Shown piece after piece: positions 15,402 to 26,900 of a stretch of 64,000 nt of DNA (position 1 is its first letter; the number at the start of each line of letters is the position of its first letter). The position numbers were made by a program, and so were the translations under genes. The stretch lies in contig NC_044282.2 of NCBI RefSeq assembly GCF_004027225.2, forward strand, positions 64,283,725 through 64,347,724. Direction: 5' to 3'. The notes below the pieces were generated by a model that was not told the DNA's origin, did not search any database, and saw nothing but the letters and a program-made list of their open reading frames with translations. This DNA is from Strigops habroptila. Lineage: Eukaryota; Chordata; Aves; Psittaciformes; Psittacidae.

Positions 15402-15469
15402 CCTCCTTGCTTCCCTCCTTCCTTTTCTCCCTCCCTCTGTCTCTCTTCCTCCTTCCCTTCCTCCTTCCT
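15402..15469 (-). promoter_or_regulatory. Purine-rich (GA/GGA) tract just upstream of the MAL start codon
   Basis: About 68 bases almost purely C/T on the plus strand, hence GGAAGG/GAGA-type purine on the MAL sense strand, lying 70-137 bases upstream of the ATG. It falls in the 5'UTR or core promoter. Such homopurine tracts bind GAGA/MAZ-type factors and can form triplex (H-DNA); both are inferences here. Confidence 0.5.
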
Positions 15470-18195
15470 GCTGACAGGTGAAGAAGGTGTGAATGGCACA
15501 GGTGTGGCCAAACGCTGTGACCAAGGACTACTTGGTGGGTGATAGGAGCCACATAGGAGGTTTTCAGATGTGGGCAGCCCTGAGGCATTCTGAGCAGAGC
15601 TGTCTCTCACAGGCTGAGCATGCAGGGCAAGTCCCCAGGCAGTGGTGAGGGCAATAGGGAGGACCTGTACCCATTCAGCTGGGCAGCCTCTCATTCCCTC
15701 TATTTGCACAGTAAGTCAGTTTGTCCCCCACCCATATGAGCTGGCCACAGCAGCACCCACAAGGGCAACTAGCAGCCAGGGCAGGACAGGGCATGCCAGC
15801 TATGGGCAAACAACAGGGCTGAGAAACGTCTCACAGGTGGAGATGTACCTGAAGACAAGGGCAGTCAAATTGCAGGGTGAACCAATTCCATCATCTCGGA
15901 AGGAGATTAGATATGCCAAGGTAACAAAAATTACCTAAAATAATGAGATTTCCCAACATTTTGCTTCCTTTTTGTCTTTTTGGTTTTTTAGCCCATTTTT
16001 TGGGGGGTTTTGGTTTGTTTTTTGGAGTCCATGTGGGTGAGTCATTCCCCTCTCCATAATATGTAGTGTTTGCCTCTTTCTAATATGTCACTTGGATACC
16101 CACCAAACCCACACAACTCCAGAAGCTAAGGCCAAAGTCATGAAACACCAGGAATACAAAAGGAGCAATGTGACAATGCACATCTCTGTGGACCAGCGAC
16201 CTATGGAAGAAGTGCCATTGAGCCAGGCCCTATCTATGGTGTTTGCCCTTCTGCAGCTGCTCCTATGCACAATGCTTTGGTGCAGGGTCTGGAGCAGGAG
16301 GCAGGGCTGTCTTGCAAACCCAATATATAATGGAGTGGGGGTGTTTCTTGCAGCCTTAGCAATTGCCTAATATCCAAGTGTAAAAAGGGCTGCTGCCCCT
16401 TTGGACTGAAGGCTAATTCCCTCTGGGTTTGTCTACAGTGATTGTTCGGCAGATAGGTAAAAATGAGGGTGGGTTTATGGTTGCATTGTGGACAATGATG
16501 AGAAAGAAGGAGTGGAAACTTCTGTCCTAATTTCTGGTGATCAGCCAAGTGAGTTGATACTTAGCTACTCCCAGCTTTCTGGGCTTTAAAGGAAAACCAA
16601 CACGGCATCTTTTGAAGATGTAAAAAGACCTCACCAAAGAGCTGGGCCATTGTGCTGTTCATCGTTAACATTCCTGTTGTATAAGTCACTGACCCTTGTC
16701 CAAGGGTTCAAGGCTGGCTGGGCTGAACAGTGCTTTGAGCAACCTGGTCTAGTGGAAGGTGTCCCTGCCCATGCCAGGGGGTTTGGAACTGGATGAGCTT
16801 TAAGATCCTTTCCAACCCAAACCGTTCTGTGATTCTAGGATTCTATGAAGGTGGAGGTGAGGCTACATGAACCAGCTACATGAGAATGGTGGCATCTGCA
16901 CTGTTGGTGCAAATCCTTCCAGCTGGGAGCATGACAGGCTCATTTTACACCAGGCTAACAGGAAGAAGGAAATAGGGAGAGCTCTGCAGGGTGGAGTCAT
17001 AGAAAAAACACCTACCCTGAATCCAAGGACACAGAGAGACTGGGGGCATCAAGTGCAAGAAAGGAATTCAGTGTGAAAGCTTTCCTTTACAGCAGAAGGG
17101 ACAGATGGCTGGACGACTCTTCAGAATCAGAAAAAATGTACAAATGCTTTCAATAAGCAGGTTAAGTGAGGAGGTTGGTCCCCACTTTAGGGACCTTTCC
17201 ACCTTATATTTATATCATGCACAGCAATGTGACCAGAAGAGTCATCCTCAGAAACGGACACTGTGTCAGTGGAGAAATAACAGGCATGACCCTGGGAGCA
17301 TTTTTCCATCAGCCGTCAGTAATTTGCTTGAGACTAACCTCTGTTATCCTGCTTATGGGAATTTCAGATGAGAAGGTGTGAAGGCTTTCTGGAGTCCACA
17401 TTCAGACATCTGCCCCTCACAAGGTGTTACACTGTCAAAGAAACTGATTTGTTGCTCCTTTCAAACAGTCCTCTCTGTTGTTATTTTTTGTTGTGGTTGC
17501 CTGAATACATCTGAACTATTGGATAATTTCTTCCTCTTTTTGTGGGTAGGAATGGAAATTTAAGTCACCACTTAAAATAACATGATTTCATTTCTAAATT
17601 AATGAGTTTTCAATTTGATTTAGTTTTGCTTTGCTCCTCCTCCCTTTTACTATCAATTCATCACCATCCTGTAGTAACAAATCATGTTGATCTGGGAGCA
17701 CTGTTGAACCGCGTGGGGCTGGTGCACATGTCCTGGACAACAGACACACTTCCCTTTTCAGAACCCAGCCTGACTGCGTTCAGCACGAGCATTTGTTTTC
17801 ATGGTTCCCGCAGCTTTTGTTGTGCCTGTTCTCATCTGTGTATAGTCAGAGCTACAGTTATCAAACTTGGGTCCCTCTCCATAAGCAGTGGTCAGGCAAG
17901 AAACAAATGCCTGAAATCAGAGACATTCATACGTCAGATGACCTCACAGTGGGTGCCCTACCACTGCTGTCCTGATAAAGCACCACCAGCAGCTCTGAGG
18001 ACAGAGAGGTGGCTGGTGCAGTCCGTGTTTCCCTGCTGGGAATGCCGATGCCCTAAAGCCACCACAGAGCCACACCTGCCTGACTCTCCCAGGAGGCTGG
18101 AAGCTTTAACCAGCCACAACCAGCTCTTGCAGGTACAATTACCTTGATTATAGCAAGATTCAACACAAGTTATGGTTGTGCCCTCAAAAGAAGAG
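15470..18195. other. Upstream flank of MAL, no gene recognised
   Basis: Between the MAL promoter and the tandem array. Apart from the CR1 3' fragment at 16706-16850, nothing recognisable was found. Open frames are short and without motif. Confidence 0.55.
16706..16850 (+). mobile_element. CR1 LINE 3'-end fragment
   Basis: Reads 'gcaacctggtctagtggaag', 'tgtccctgcccatgccaggg', 'tttggaactggatgagcttt', then 'atcctttccaaccc' and two worn ATTCTATG-like units: the 3' terminus of CR1. Confidence 0.88.
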
Positions 18196-21100
18196 GAACG
18201 GCCCTCAGGAGTGTGTCAGCATTTGGATTTTTGGGAGCCATCCACCCTTTGTTATTTTTGGAACTCTCCACCTGGTGGCATTTTGGGAGCTCTCATCCCC
18301 AGGGCTTTTTGGGAGTGCTTCACCATTTTGGTGCTAGGGAGTCCTTTCGGGGATTTTTGGGTGCTCCAAACCTTGTAGCTCTTTGGGAGCTCTCCACCCT
18401 GGGCTTTTTTAGGCAATCTCCATCCTGAGGAGCCATTTTGGGGCTTGGGAGTTCTTCAAGGTTTGATCCTTTTCTGGAATTTACCATGACTGGGAATTTT
18501 GGAATATTTCACGAGGTGACCCTGGAAGAGAGCTTCACCTCACCAACCTGCAGAAGTGCTTCACTGCGTGTCCCATCAGCATGTGGGCTTTTCTGGGAGC
18601 CACTTTTGGTTTGGGAATCAATTTTGGGGTTTGGGAAACCTTTAAGCTTGGGGTTTTTTACTGGAATTTGGATTTTTGGCAGCTCTCCACCCTGTGCATT
18701 TTCGGATCTCTGCCCCTCAGAGATTTTACAAAGATAGGTACCCCGGGGGTTTACAGAGCTCTCACTCAAAGGATTTCTGGGAGCTTTCCATCCTAGGGAT
18801 TTGTAGAGAGCTTCACATTTGGGATTTAGGAAGACTTTTCAGGTTTGGGGTGTTTTACTGGAATTTACCAGGCCTGGCATTTTTTAAGTGCTTCACCACA
18901 AAGCCTTGAGGTGGTGCATCAGCACATGCCCTCGAGGAGTTCATCAGCATTTGGTTTTTGGGAGCTATCCACCGTTTGGGTTTTTTGGCAGCTCTCAACC
19001 CCATGGATTTTTGGGAGCTCTCCACCCTCGGCACATTGGGAGCTCTCCATCCTGGGGATTTCTGGAGTGCTTCAGCATTTTGGGTTTTTGGGAGTACTAT
19101 AAGCTTTGGCGATTTTTTACTGAAATTCTACATTTCCTGGCAACCTTGGATTGCTTCACCATGCATACCTGGAGGACAGCATTGCTGCAGGAGAGCTTCA
19201 TGGCATGGCTCTGAGGAGTGCATCAGCTTTTGGGTTTTCTGGGTAGCCAATTTGGTTTTTTTGGAGTCCTTCAAAGTTTGTTTTCTGTTCTCGAATTCTA
19301 CAACACCTGGAAGTTCTAGAATGTCCGCAGACGACCGCATCAGCTCACCAACCTGCAGGAGTGTTTCACTGCACACCTCTGAGGAGTGCATCAGCATTTG
19401 GGGCTTTGGGAGCTTTCCACTCTTTGGGGATTTTTGTACCTCTCCACTTGGCAGCATTTTGGAAGCTCACATCCCTGCGCCCTTTTAAGGTTTGTTTTTT
19501 TCCTGGAATTCTACAACTCCAGCCTATTTTGGACTGTTTTACCTGACGGCCCTGGAGGAGTGATTCACAACCACTGCTCTCAAGGAGTGCTTCAGCATTT
19601 TGGTTTTGGGAATCCTATAAGCTTTCTTTTTTCAATGGAATTCTACTACACCTGGCATTTTTGGATTGCTTCACCACGTGGCCTTGACATAGTGCATTCA
19701 GCACGTGGCGCTCAAGGAGTTCATCGGCATTTGTTTTTCCTGGACCTTCTCAGTATCCTTGGGCAACTCAGACTCAGAGGATTTTTTTGAGCTCTGCAGC
19801 CTGGGCCTTTTGGGAGCTCTCCGCCCTGGAAATTTTTGAAGTGCTTCACCTTTTTCTTTTTTGAGAGTATTTGCATTTGGATTTTTTCTGTATTCCCACA
19901 ACTGGAATGCCAGGCAACTTTGCAATGTTTCACCCTATGGCCCTCTGCTTGACACCACTAGCCTCAGCAGCGCTTCACCTTGCAGCCATTGAGGAGTGAG
20001 GACTTCATGGAAGGTCTCTGAGGAGCACTTCAGCATGCAGCCCCCGCATCACGTTGCAGCCACGGAGCAGTGCTTCAGCTCAACAACCTGCAGGACTCTT
20101 TAACTGCACGACCCTGAGGAGTGAAGCAGCTCCTGGGGGTTTGGGAGCTACCCACTCCCAAACTCCACCACCACTTTTTTGGCAACTCCACACGTGGGCT
20201 CTTTCGGTGTTCTCCAGCCTGAGCTCATTGGAAACTCTGCACCCTGGGCTTTTCCAGAGCTCTGCACCCTTGGCATTTTTGGGAGCTCTCCATCCTGGAG
20301 CTGTTGGAAGTGCTTCACCATTTTGATTATTGGGAGTACTTCAAGGGTTGGTTCTTGTTCTGGAATTCTACACCACCTGCCACCTTGGATATGGTTCACT
20401 GCACACCTTGGGGGAGCGCATCGCTGCAGGAGTGCATCAGCTTTTGGGGTTTCAAGAGCTATTCACCCTGGGGGTTTTAGTAGCTCTCCACATGGCAGCA
20501 TTTTGGGACCTCATGTCCCTGTGCCCTTTTTTGGAGTGCTTCACCTTTTGGGGGTTTGGAACTCCTCTAGTGTTTGGAGGGTTTTTTTTCTGGAATTTAC
20601 AATGCCCGGAATGAATTTTTGAAGGCTTCAGCATCTTCTTTTTTGGCGATTCCTACATGGTTTGACTTCTTACTGGAATTTACCACACCTGGCATTTCTG
20701 GAGTGCTTCACCACGTGACCTTCGGCTGGTGCATCCGCACGTGCCGCTCAAGGATTTCATCAGCATTGGGTTTTTTGGGAGCTACCCAAAAAACTGGCTG
20801 GATTTTTGGGAGCTCTGCACACCGGGCATTTTGGCAGTTCTCCATGTTGGGGATTTTTGAATGCTTCACCATTTTGGGTTTTGAGAGCCTTTTAAGGTTA
20901 GCGTTTTTCCTGGAATTCTACCACTCCAGGCTACTTTGGACTGTTTTACCCGACGGCCCTGGAGGAGTGATTCACCACCATTGCTCTCAAGGAGTGCTTC
21001 AGCATTCCGGACCTGGGAGTCCTGCAAGCTTTCTATTTGTAATAGAATTCTACAAAGACTGGCATATTTGCAGCGCTTCACCACGTGGCCTTAAGTCAGA

Positions 21101-22511
21101 ATGTGGCCCTTGAGGAATTTATCAGCATTTGGTTTTGGTGAAGCTACTCACTATCGTAGGGCAGCTCAGACTCAGAGGTTTTTTTGGAGCTCTGCACCCT
21201 GGGCCTTTTGGGAGCTCTCCACACTGGAGATTTTTGCAGCACTTCACCATTTTCTTTTTTGAGAGTATTCAGCATTTGGGTGTTTTCTGGAATCCCACAA
21301 CGCCAGGCAACTTTGGAATGTTTCACCCTGTGGCCCTGTGCTTGACCACCACCGCCCTCAGCACCGCTTCACCTTGCAGCCATCGAGGAGCGAGGACTTC
21401 ATGGAAGGTCCCTGAGGAGCGCTTCACCATGCAGCCCCCGCAGAGTGCATCACCTTGCAACGATGGAGCAGTGCTTCAGCTCAACAACCTGCAGCAGTTC
21501 TTCACTGCATGACCCCGAGGAGTGCCTAAGCACTTGGGAGTTTGGGAGCTACTCACTAATTTTTTGGCAACTCCACACATGGGCTCCTTGGGTGCTCTCC
21601 AGCCTGAGCTTATTGGAAGCTCTGCACCCCAGGCTTTTCTGGAGCTCTGCATCCTGGGGATTTTTGGGAGCTCTCCATCCCAGAGATTTTTGCAGTGCTT
21701 CACCTTTTTCTTTTTTGAGAGTATTGAGAGCATTTGGGTTTTTTCTGGAATTCCACAACAAAAGGCAACTTTGGGAAGTTTTGGATTTTTGAGTGCTTTT
21801 CACCCTTGGAGTTTTTTGTAGCTCTCCACATGGCAGCTTTTTGGGAGCTTGCATCCTGGAGGCTTTTTAGGGAATCTTTCCACCCAGGGCATTTTTGGAG
21901 TGCTTCAACATCATCTTTTTTGGGATTCCTACAAGCTTGGTTTTTTTTACTGGAATTCTACAACACCTGGCAGTTCTGGAGTGCTTCACTACGAGGTCTG
22001 GACTTGGTGCATCGGCACATGGCCTCAAGGAGTTCATCAGTGTTTGCTTTTTTGGGAGCTACACACTAATTTGTGGCAACTCTCCACCCACGGGATTTTT
22101 GGGTGCTCTCTACCCCGGGCTTGTTGGGAGTTTTGCACCCTGGGCATTTTTTGAGTGCTCCATCATTTTGGTTTTGGGGAGCACTTCAAAGTTTTTTGGT
22201 TTTGTTTCTTTTCTCCCCCCTGGAATTCTACAACGCCAGGCAACTCTGGAATGCTTCACTGTACAGCCACAGAGGAGTACATCAGCACATGGCCCTCGAG
22301 GAGTTCATCAGCGGTTGGTTTTTTTGGAGCTACCCACCATTTTTTGGCAGCTCCCCACCTAGGGGAATTGTGGGAGCTCTCCATTTTGGGAATTTTTTGA
22401 GCACTGCAGCATTTCAGTTTCTAAGAGTCCTTTCCTCTTGGAATACTACTATGCAATACTACAATGGAATAAGAGTGCTTCACCTTGCAGCCATGGAGGA
22501 GTGCTTCCGTT

Positions 22512-23617
22512 CAACAACCTGCAGCAGTGCCTCACTGCACGGCCCCAAGGAGTGCAGCAGCACTTGGGGTTTTGGCAGCTTTGTTTGTTTTTTTTTTTTT
22601 TTTTTTGTAGCTCTCCATGTGGCAGCATTTTGGGACCTCACATCCCTGCGCCCTTTTTTGGAGTGCTTCACCTTTTGGGGGTTTGGAACTCCTCTAGTGT
22701 TTGGAGGGGTTTTTTTCTGGAATTTACAATGCCCAGAATGAATTTTTGAAGGCTTCAGCATCTTCTTTTTTTGGGATTCCTACATGGTTTGACTTTTTAC
22801 ATGAACTTACCACGCCTGGCATTTCTGGAGTGCTTCACCACACGACCTTCAGCTGGTGCATCCGCACGTGCCGCTCGAGGATTTCATCAGCATTGGGGTT
22901 TTTGGGAGCTACCCAAAAAACTGGCTGGATTTTTGGGAGCTCTGCACACCGGGCATTTTGGCAGCTCTCCATGTTGGGGATTTTTGAATGCTTCACCATT
23001 TTGGGTTTTGAGAGCCTTTTAAGGTTAGCGTTTCTTCCTGGAATTCTACCACTCCAGGCTACTTTGGACTGTTTTACCCGACGGCCCTGGAGGAGTGATT
23101 CACCACCATTGCTCTCAAGGAGTGCTTCAGCATTCCGGATCTGGGAGTCCTACAAGCTTTGTACTTGTAATGCAATTCTACAACACCTGGCATTTTTAGA
23201 TTGCTTCACCACACGACCTTGAGGTGGTGCATCAGCACATCGCCCTCGAGGACTTCATCAGCATTTCTTTTTCTCGGAGCTACTCAAGATTTTTTGGAAG
23301 CTCGGATCCAGAGGATTTTTTGGAGCTCTGCAGCCTGGGCCTTTTGGGAACTCTCTATCCTGGAGATTTTTGCAGTGCTTCACCTTTTTCTTTTTTGAGA
23401 GTATTCAGCATTTGGATTTTTTCTGGAATCCCACAACGCCAGGCAACTTTGGAATGTTTCACCCTGTGGCCCTGTGCTTGACCACCACCGCCCTCAGCAC
23501 CGCTTCACCTTGCAGCCATCGAGGAACGAGGACTTCATGGAAGGTCCCTGAGGAGCGCTTCACCACGCAGCCCCCACAGAGTGCATCACCTTGCAACGAT
23601 GGAGCAGTGCTTCAGCT
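22512..23617 (+). repeat. 1,106-bp higher-order unit, copy A
   Basis: First of two directly adjacent 1,106-bp units. Every landmark compared recurs exactly 1,106 bases later, including a run of 19 T's (22588-22606). All open frames within it have identical translations in copy B. The join lies in the shared sequence 'tcaacaacctgcagcagtg'. Confidence 0.88.
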
Positions 23618-24723
23618 CAACAACCTGCAGCAGTGCCTCACTGCACGGCCCCAAGGAGTGCAGCAGCACTTGGGGTTTTGGCAGCTTTGTTTGTTTTTTT
23701 TTTTTTTTTTTTGTAGCTCTCCATGTGGCAGCATTTTGGGACCTCACATCCCTGCGCCCTTTTTTGGAGTGCTTCACCTTTTGGGGGTTTGGAACTCCTC
23801 TAGTGTTTGGAGGGGTTTTTTTCTGGAATTTACAATGCCCAGAATGAATTTTTGAAGGCTTCAGCATCTTCTTTTTTTGGGATTCCTACATGGTTTGACT
23901 TTTTACATGAACTTACCACGCCTGGCATTTCTGGAGTGCTTCACCACACGACCTTCAGCTGGTGCATCCGCACGTGCCGCTCGAGGATTTCATCAGCATT
24001 GGGGTTTTTGGGAGCTACCCAAAAAACTGGCTGGATTTTTGGGAGCTCTGCACACCGGGCATTTTGGCAGCTCTCCATGTTGGGGATTTTTGAATGCTTC
24101 ACCATTTTGGGTTTTGAGAGCCTTTTAAGGTTAGCGTTTCTTCCTGGAATTCTACCACTCCAGGCTACTTTGGACTGTTTTACCCGACGGCCCTGGAGGA
24201 GTGATTCACCACCATTGCTCTCAAGGAGTGCTTCAGCATTCCGGATCTGGGAGTCCTACAAGCTTTGTACTTGTAATGCAATTCTACAACACCTGGCATT
24301 TTTAGATTGCTTCACCACACGACCTTGAGGTGGTGCATCAGCACATCGCCCTCGAGGACTTCATCAGCATTTCTTTTTCTCGGAGCTACTCAAGATTTTT
24401 TGGAAGCTCGGATCCAGAGGATTTTTTGGAGCTCTGCAGCCTGGGCCTTTTGGGAACTCTCTATCCTGGAGATTTTTGCAGTGCTTCACCTTTTTCTTTT
24501 TTGAGAGTATTCAGCATTTGGATTTTTTCTGGAATCCCACAACGCCAGGCAACTTTGGAATGTTTCACCCTGTGGCCCTGTGCTTGACCACCACCGCCCT
24601 CAGCACCGCTTCACCTTGCAGCCATCGAGGAACGAGGACTTCATGGAAGGTCCCTGAGGAGCGCTTCACCACGCAGCCCCCACAGAGTGCATCACCTTGC
24701 AACGATGGAGCAGTGCTTCAGCT
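23618..24723 (+). repeat. 1,106-bp higher-order unit, copy B
   Basis: Second copy, visually identical to 22512-23617, including the T19 run. Similarity to the following sequence drops where the next higher-order unit begins ('gcttcactgcacgaccc' instead of 'gcctcactgcacggccc'). Confidence 0.88.
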
Positions 24724-25459
24724 CAACAACCTGCAGCAGTGCTTCACTGCACGACCCTGAGGAGTGCAGCAGCACTTGGGGTTTTGGGAGCCACTCACTA
24801 ATTTTTTGCCTCCTTGGGTGCTCTCCAGCCTGAGCTCATTGGAAACTCTGCACCCTGGGCTTTTCCAGAGCTCTGCACCCTTGGCATTTTTGGGAGCTCT
24901 CCATCCTGGAGCTGTTGGAAGTGCTTCACCATTTTGATTGTTGGGAGTACTTCGAGGGTTGGTTTTGGTTCCGGAATTCTACAATGTCTGCCGACTTTGA
25001 CATGGTTCACCGCACACCTTGGAGGAGCGCATCGCTGCAGGAGTGCATCAGCTTTGAGGGTTTCGAGAGCCATTCACCCTGGAGGGTTTTGTAGCTCTCC
25101 ATGTGCCAGTATTTTGGAAGATTTCATCCTGGAGCCTTTTAGGGAGCTTTCCACTATGGGCATTTTTGGAGAGCTTCAGCATCTTCTTTTTTCCTACAAG
25201 CTTTGATGATTTTTCTTAATTTTAATTTTTTATTATTTTCTCTTCTGGAATTCTACAACGCCTGGCATTACTGGAGTGCTTCACCACAAGGCCTTGAAAT
25301 GGCGCATCAGCACATGGCCTCAAGGAGTTCATCAGCATTTGGTTTTTTGAGGGCCGCCCACTATTTTTTCGCAGCTCTGACCCAGAGGACTTTTTGCTGC
25401 TCTCCACCCTGGGGAATTTTGGGAGCTCTCCATCCCAGACATTTTTGCAGTGCTTCACC

Positions 25460-26900
25460 TTTTTCTTTTTTGAGAGTATTCTTTATTGAGAGCATTTGGG
25501 TTTTATCTGGAATTCCACAACAAAAGGCAACTTTGGAAAATTTTGGATTTTTGAGTGCTTTTCACCCTTGGAGTTTTTTGTAGCTCTCCACATGGCAGCT
25601 TTTTGGGAGCTTGCATCCTGGAGGCTTTTCAGGGAATCTTTCCACCCAGGGCATTTTTGGAGTGCTTCAACATCATCTTTTTTGGGATTCCTACAAGCTT
25701 GGATTTTTTTACTGGAATTCTACAACGCCTGGCAGTTCTGGAGTGCTTCACTACGAGGTCTGGACTTGGTGCATCGGCACATGGCCTCAAGGAGTTCATC
25801 AGTGTTTGCTTTTTTGGGAGCTACACACTAATTTGTGGCAACTCTCCACCCACGGGATTTTTAGGTGCTCTCTACCCTGGGCTTGTTGGGAGTTTTGCAC
25901 CCTGGGCATTTTTTGAGTGCTCCATCATTTGGTTTTGGGGAGCACTTCGAAGTTTTTTGGTTTTGTTTCTTTTCTCCCCCCTGGAATTCTACAACGCCAG
26001 GCAACTCTGGAATGCTTCACTGTACAGCCACAGAGGAGTACATCAGCACATGGCCCTCGAGGAGTTCATCAGCGGTTGGTTTTTTTGGAGCTACCCACCA
26101 TTTTTTGGCAGCTCCCCACCTAGGGGAATTGTGGGAGCTCTCCATTTTGGGAATTTTTTTGAGCACTGCAGCATTTCAGTTTCTAGGAGTCCTTTCCTCT
26201 TGGAATACTACTATGCAATATTATAATGGAATAAGAGTGCTTCGCCTTGCAGCCATGGAGGAGAGCTTCCGTTCAACAACCTGCAGCAGTGCCTCACTGC
26301 ACGGCCCCAAGGAGTGCAGCAGCACTTGGGGTTTTGGCAGCTTCCACCCTTTGTTTGTTTTTTTTTTTTTTTTTGTAGCTCTCCATGTGGCAGCATTTTG
26401 GGACCTCACATCCCTGCGCCCTTTTTTGGAGTGCTTCACCTTTTGGGGGTTTGGAACTCCTCTAGTGTTTGGAGGGGTTTTTTTCTGGAATTTACAATGC
26501 CCAGAATGAATTTTTGAAGGCTTCAGCATTTTCTTTTTGGGGGATTCCTACATGGTTTGACTTTTTACACGAACTTACCACGCCTGGCATTTCTGGAGTG
26601 CTTCACCACACGACCTTCGGCTGGTGCATCAGCACGTGCCGCTCGAGGATTTCATCAGCATTGGGGTTTTTGGGAGCTACCCAAAAAACTGGCTGGATTT
26701 TTGGGAGCTCTGCACACCGGGCATTTTGGCAGCTCTCCATGTTGGGGATTTTTGAATGCTTCACCATTTTGGGTTTTGAGAGCCTTTTAAGGTTAGCGTT
26801 TCTTCCTGGAATTCTACCACTCCAGGCTACTTTGGACTGTTTTACCTGATGACACTGGAGGAGTGATTCACCACCATTGCTCTCAAGGAGTGCTTCAGCA
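25460..26900 (+). repeat. Higher-order block duplicated from or with 21700-23130
   Basis: This block repeats the order of sub-blocks seen at 21700-23130 with an offset of 3,762-3,768 bases; the small drift shows a few indels. It contains 'gtagctctccacatggcagc', the 'cttgttgggagttttgcacc' block, a T17 run, and the ACCCAAAAAACTGG marker. A related, less complete version follows at about 28040-29000. Confidence 0.7.
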
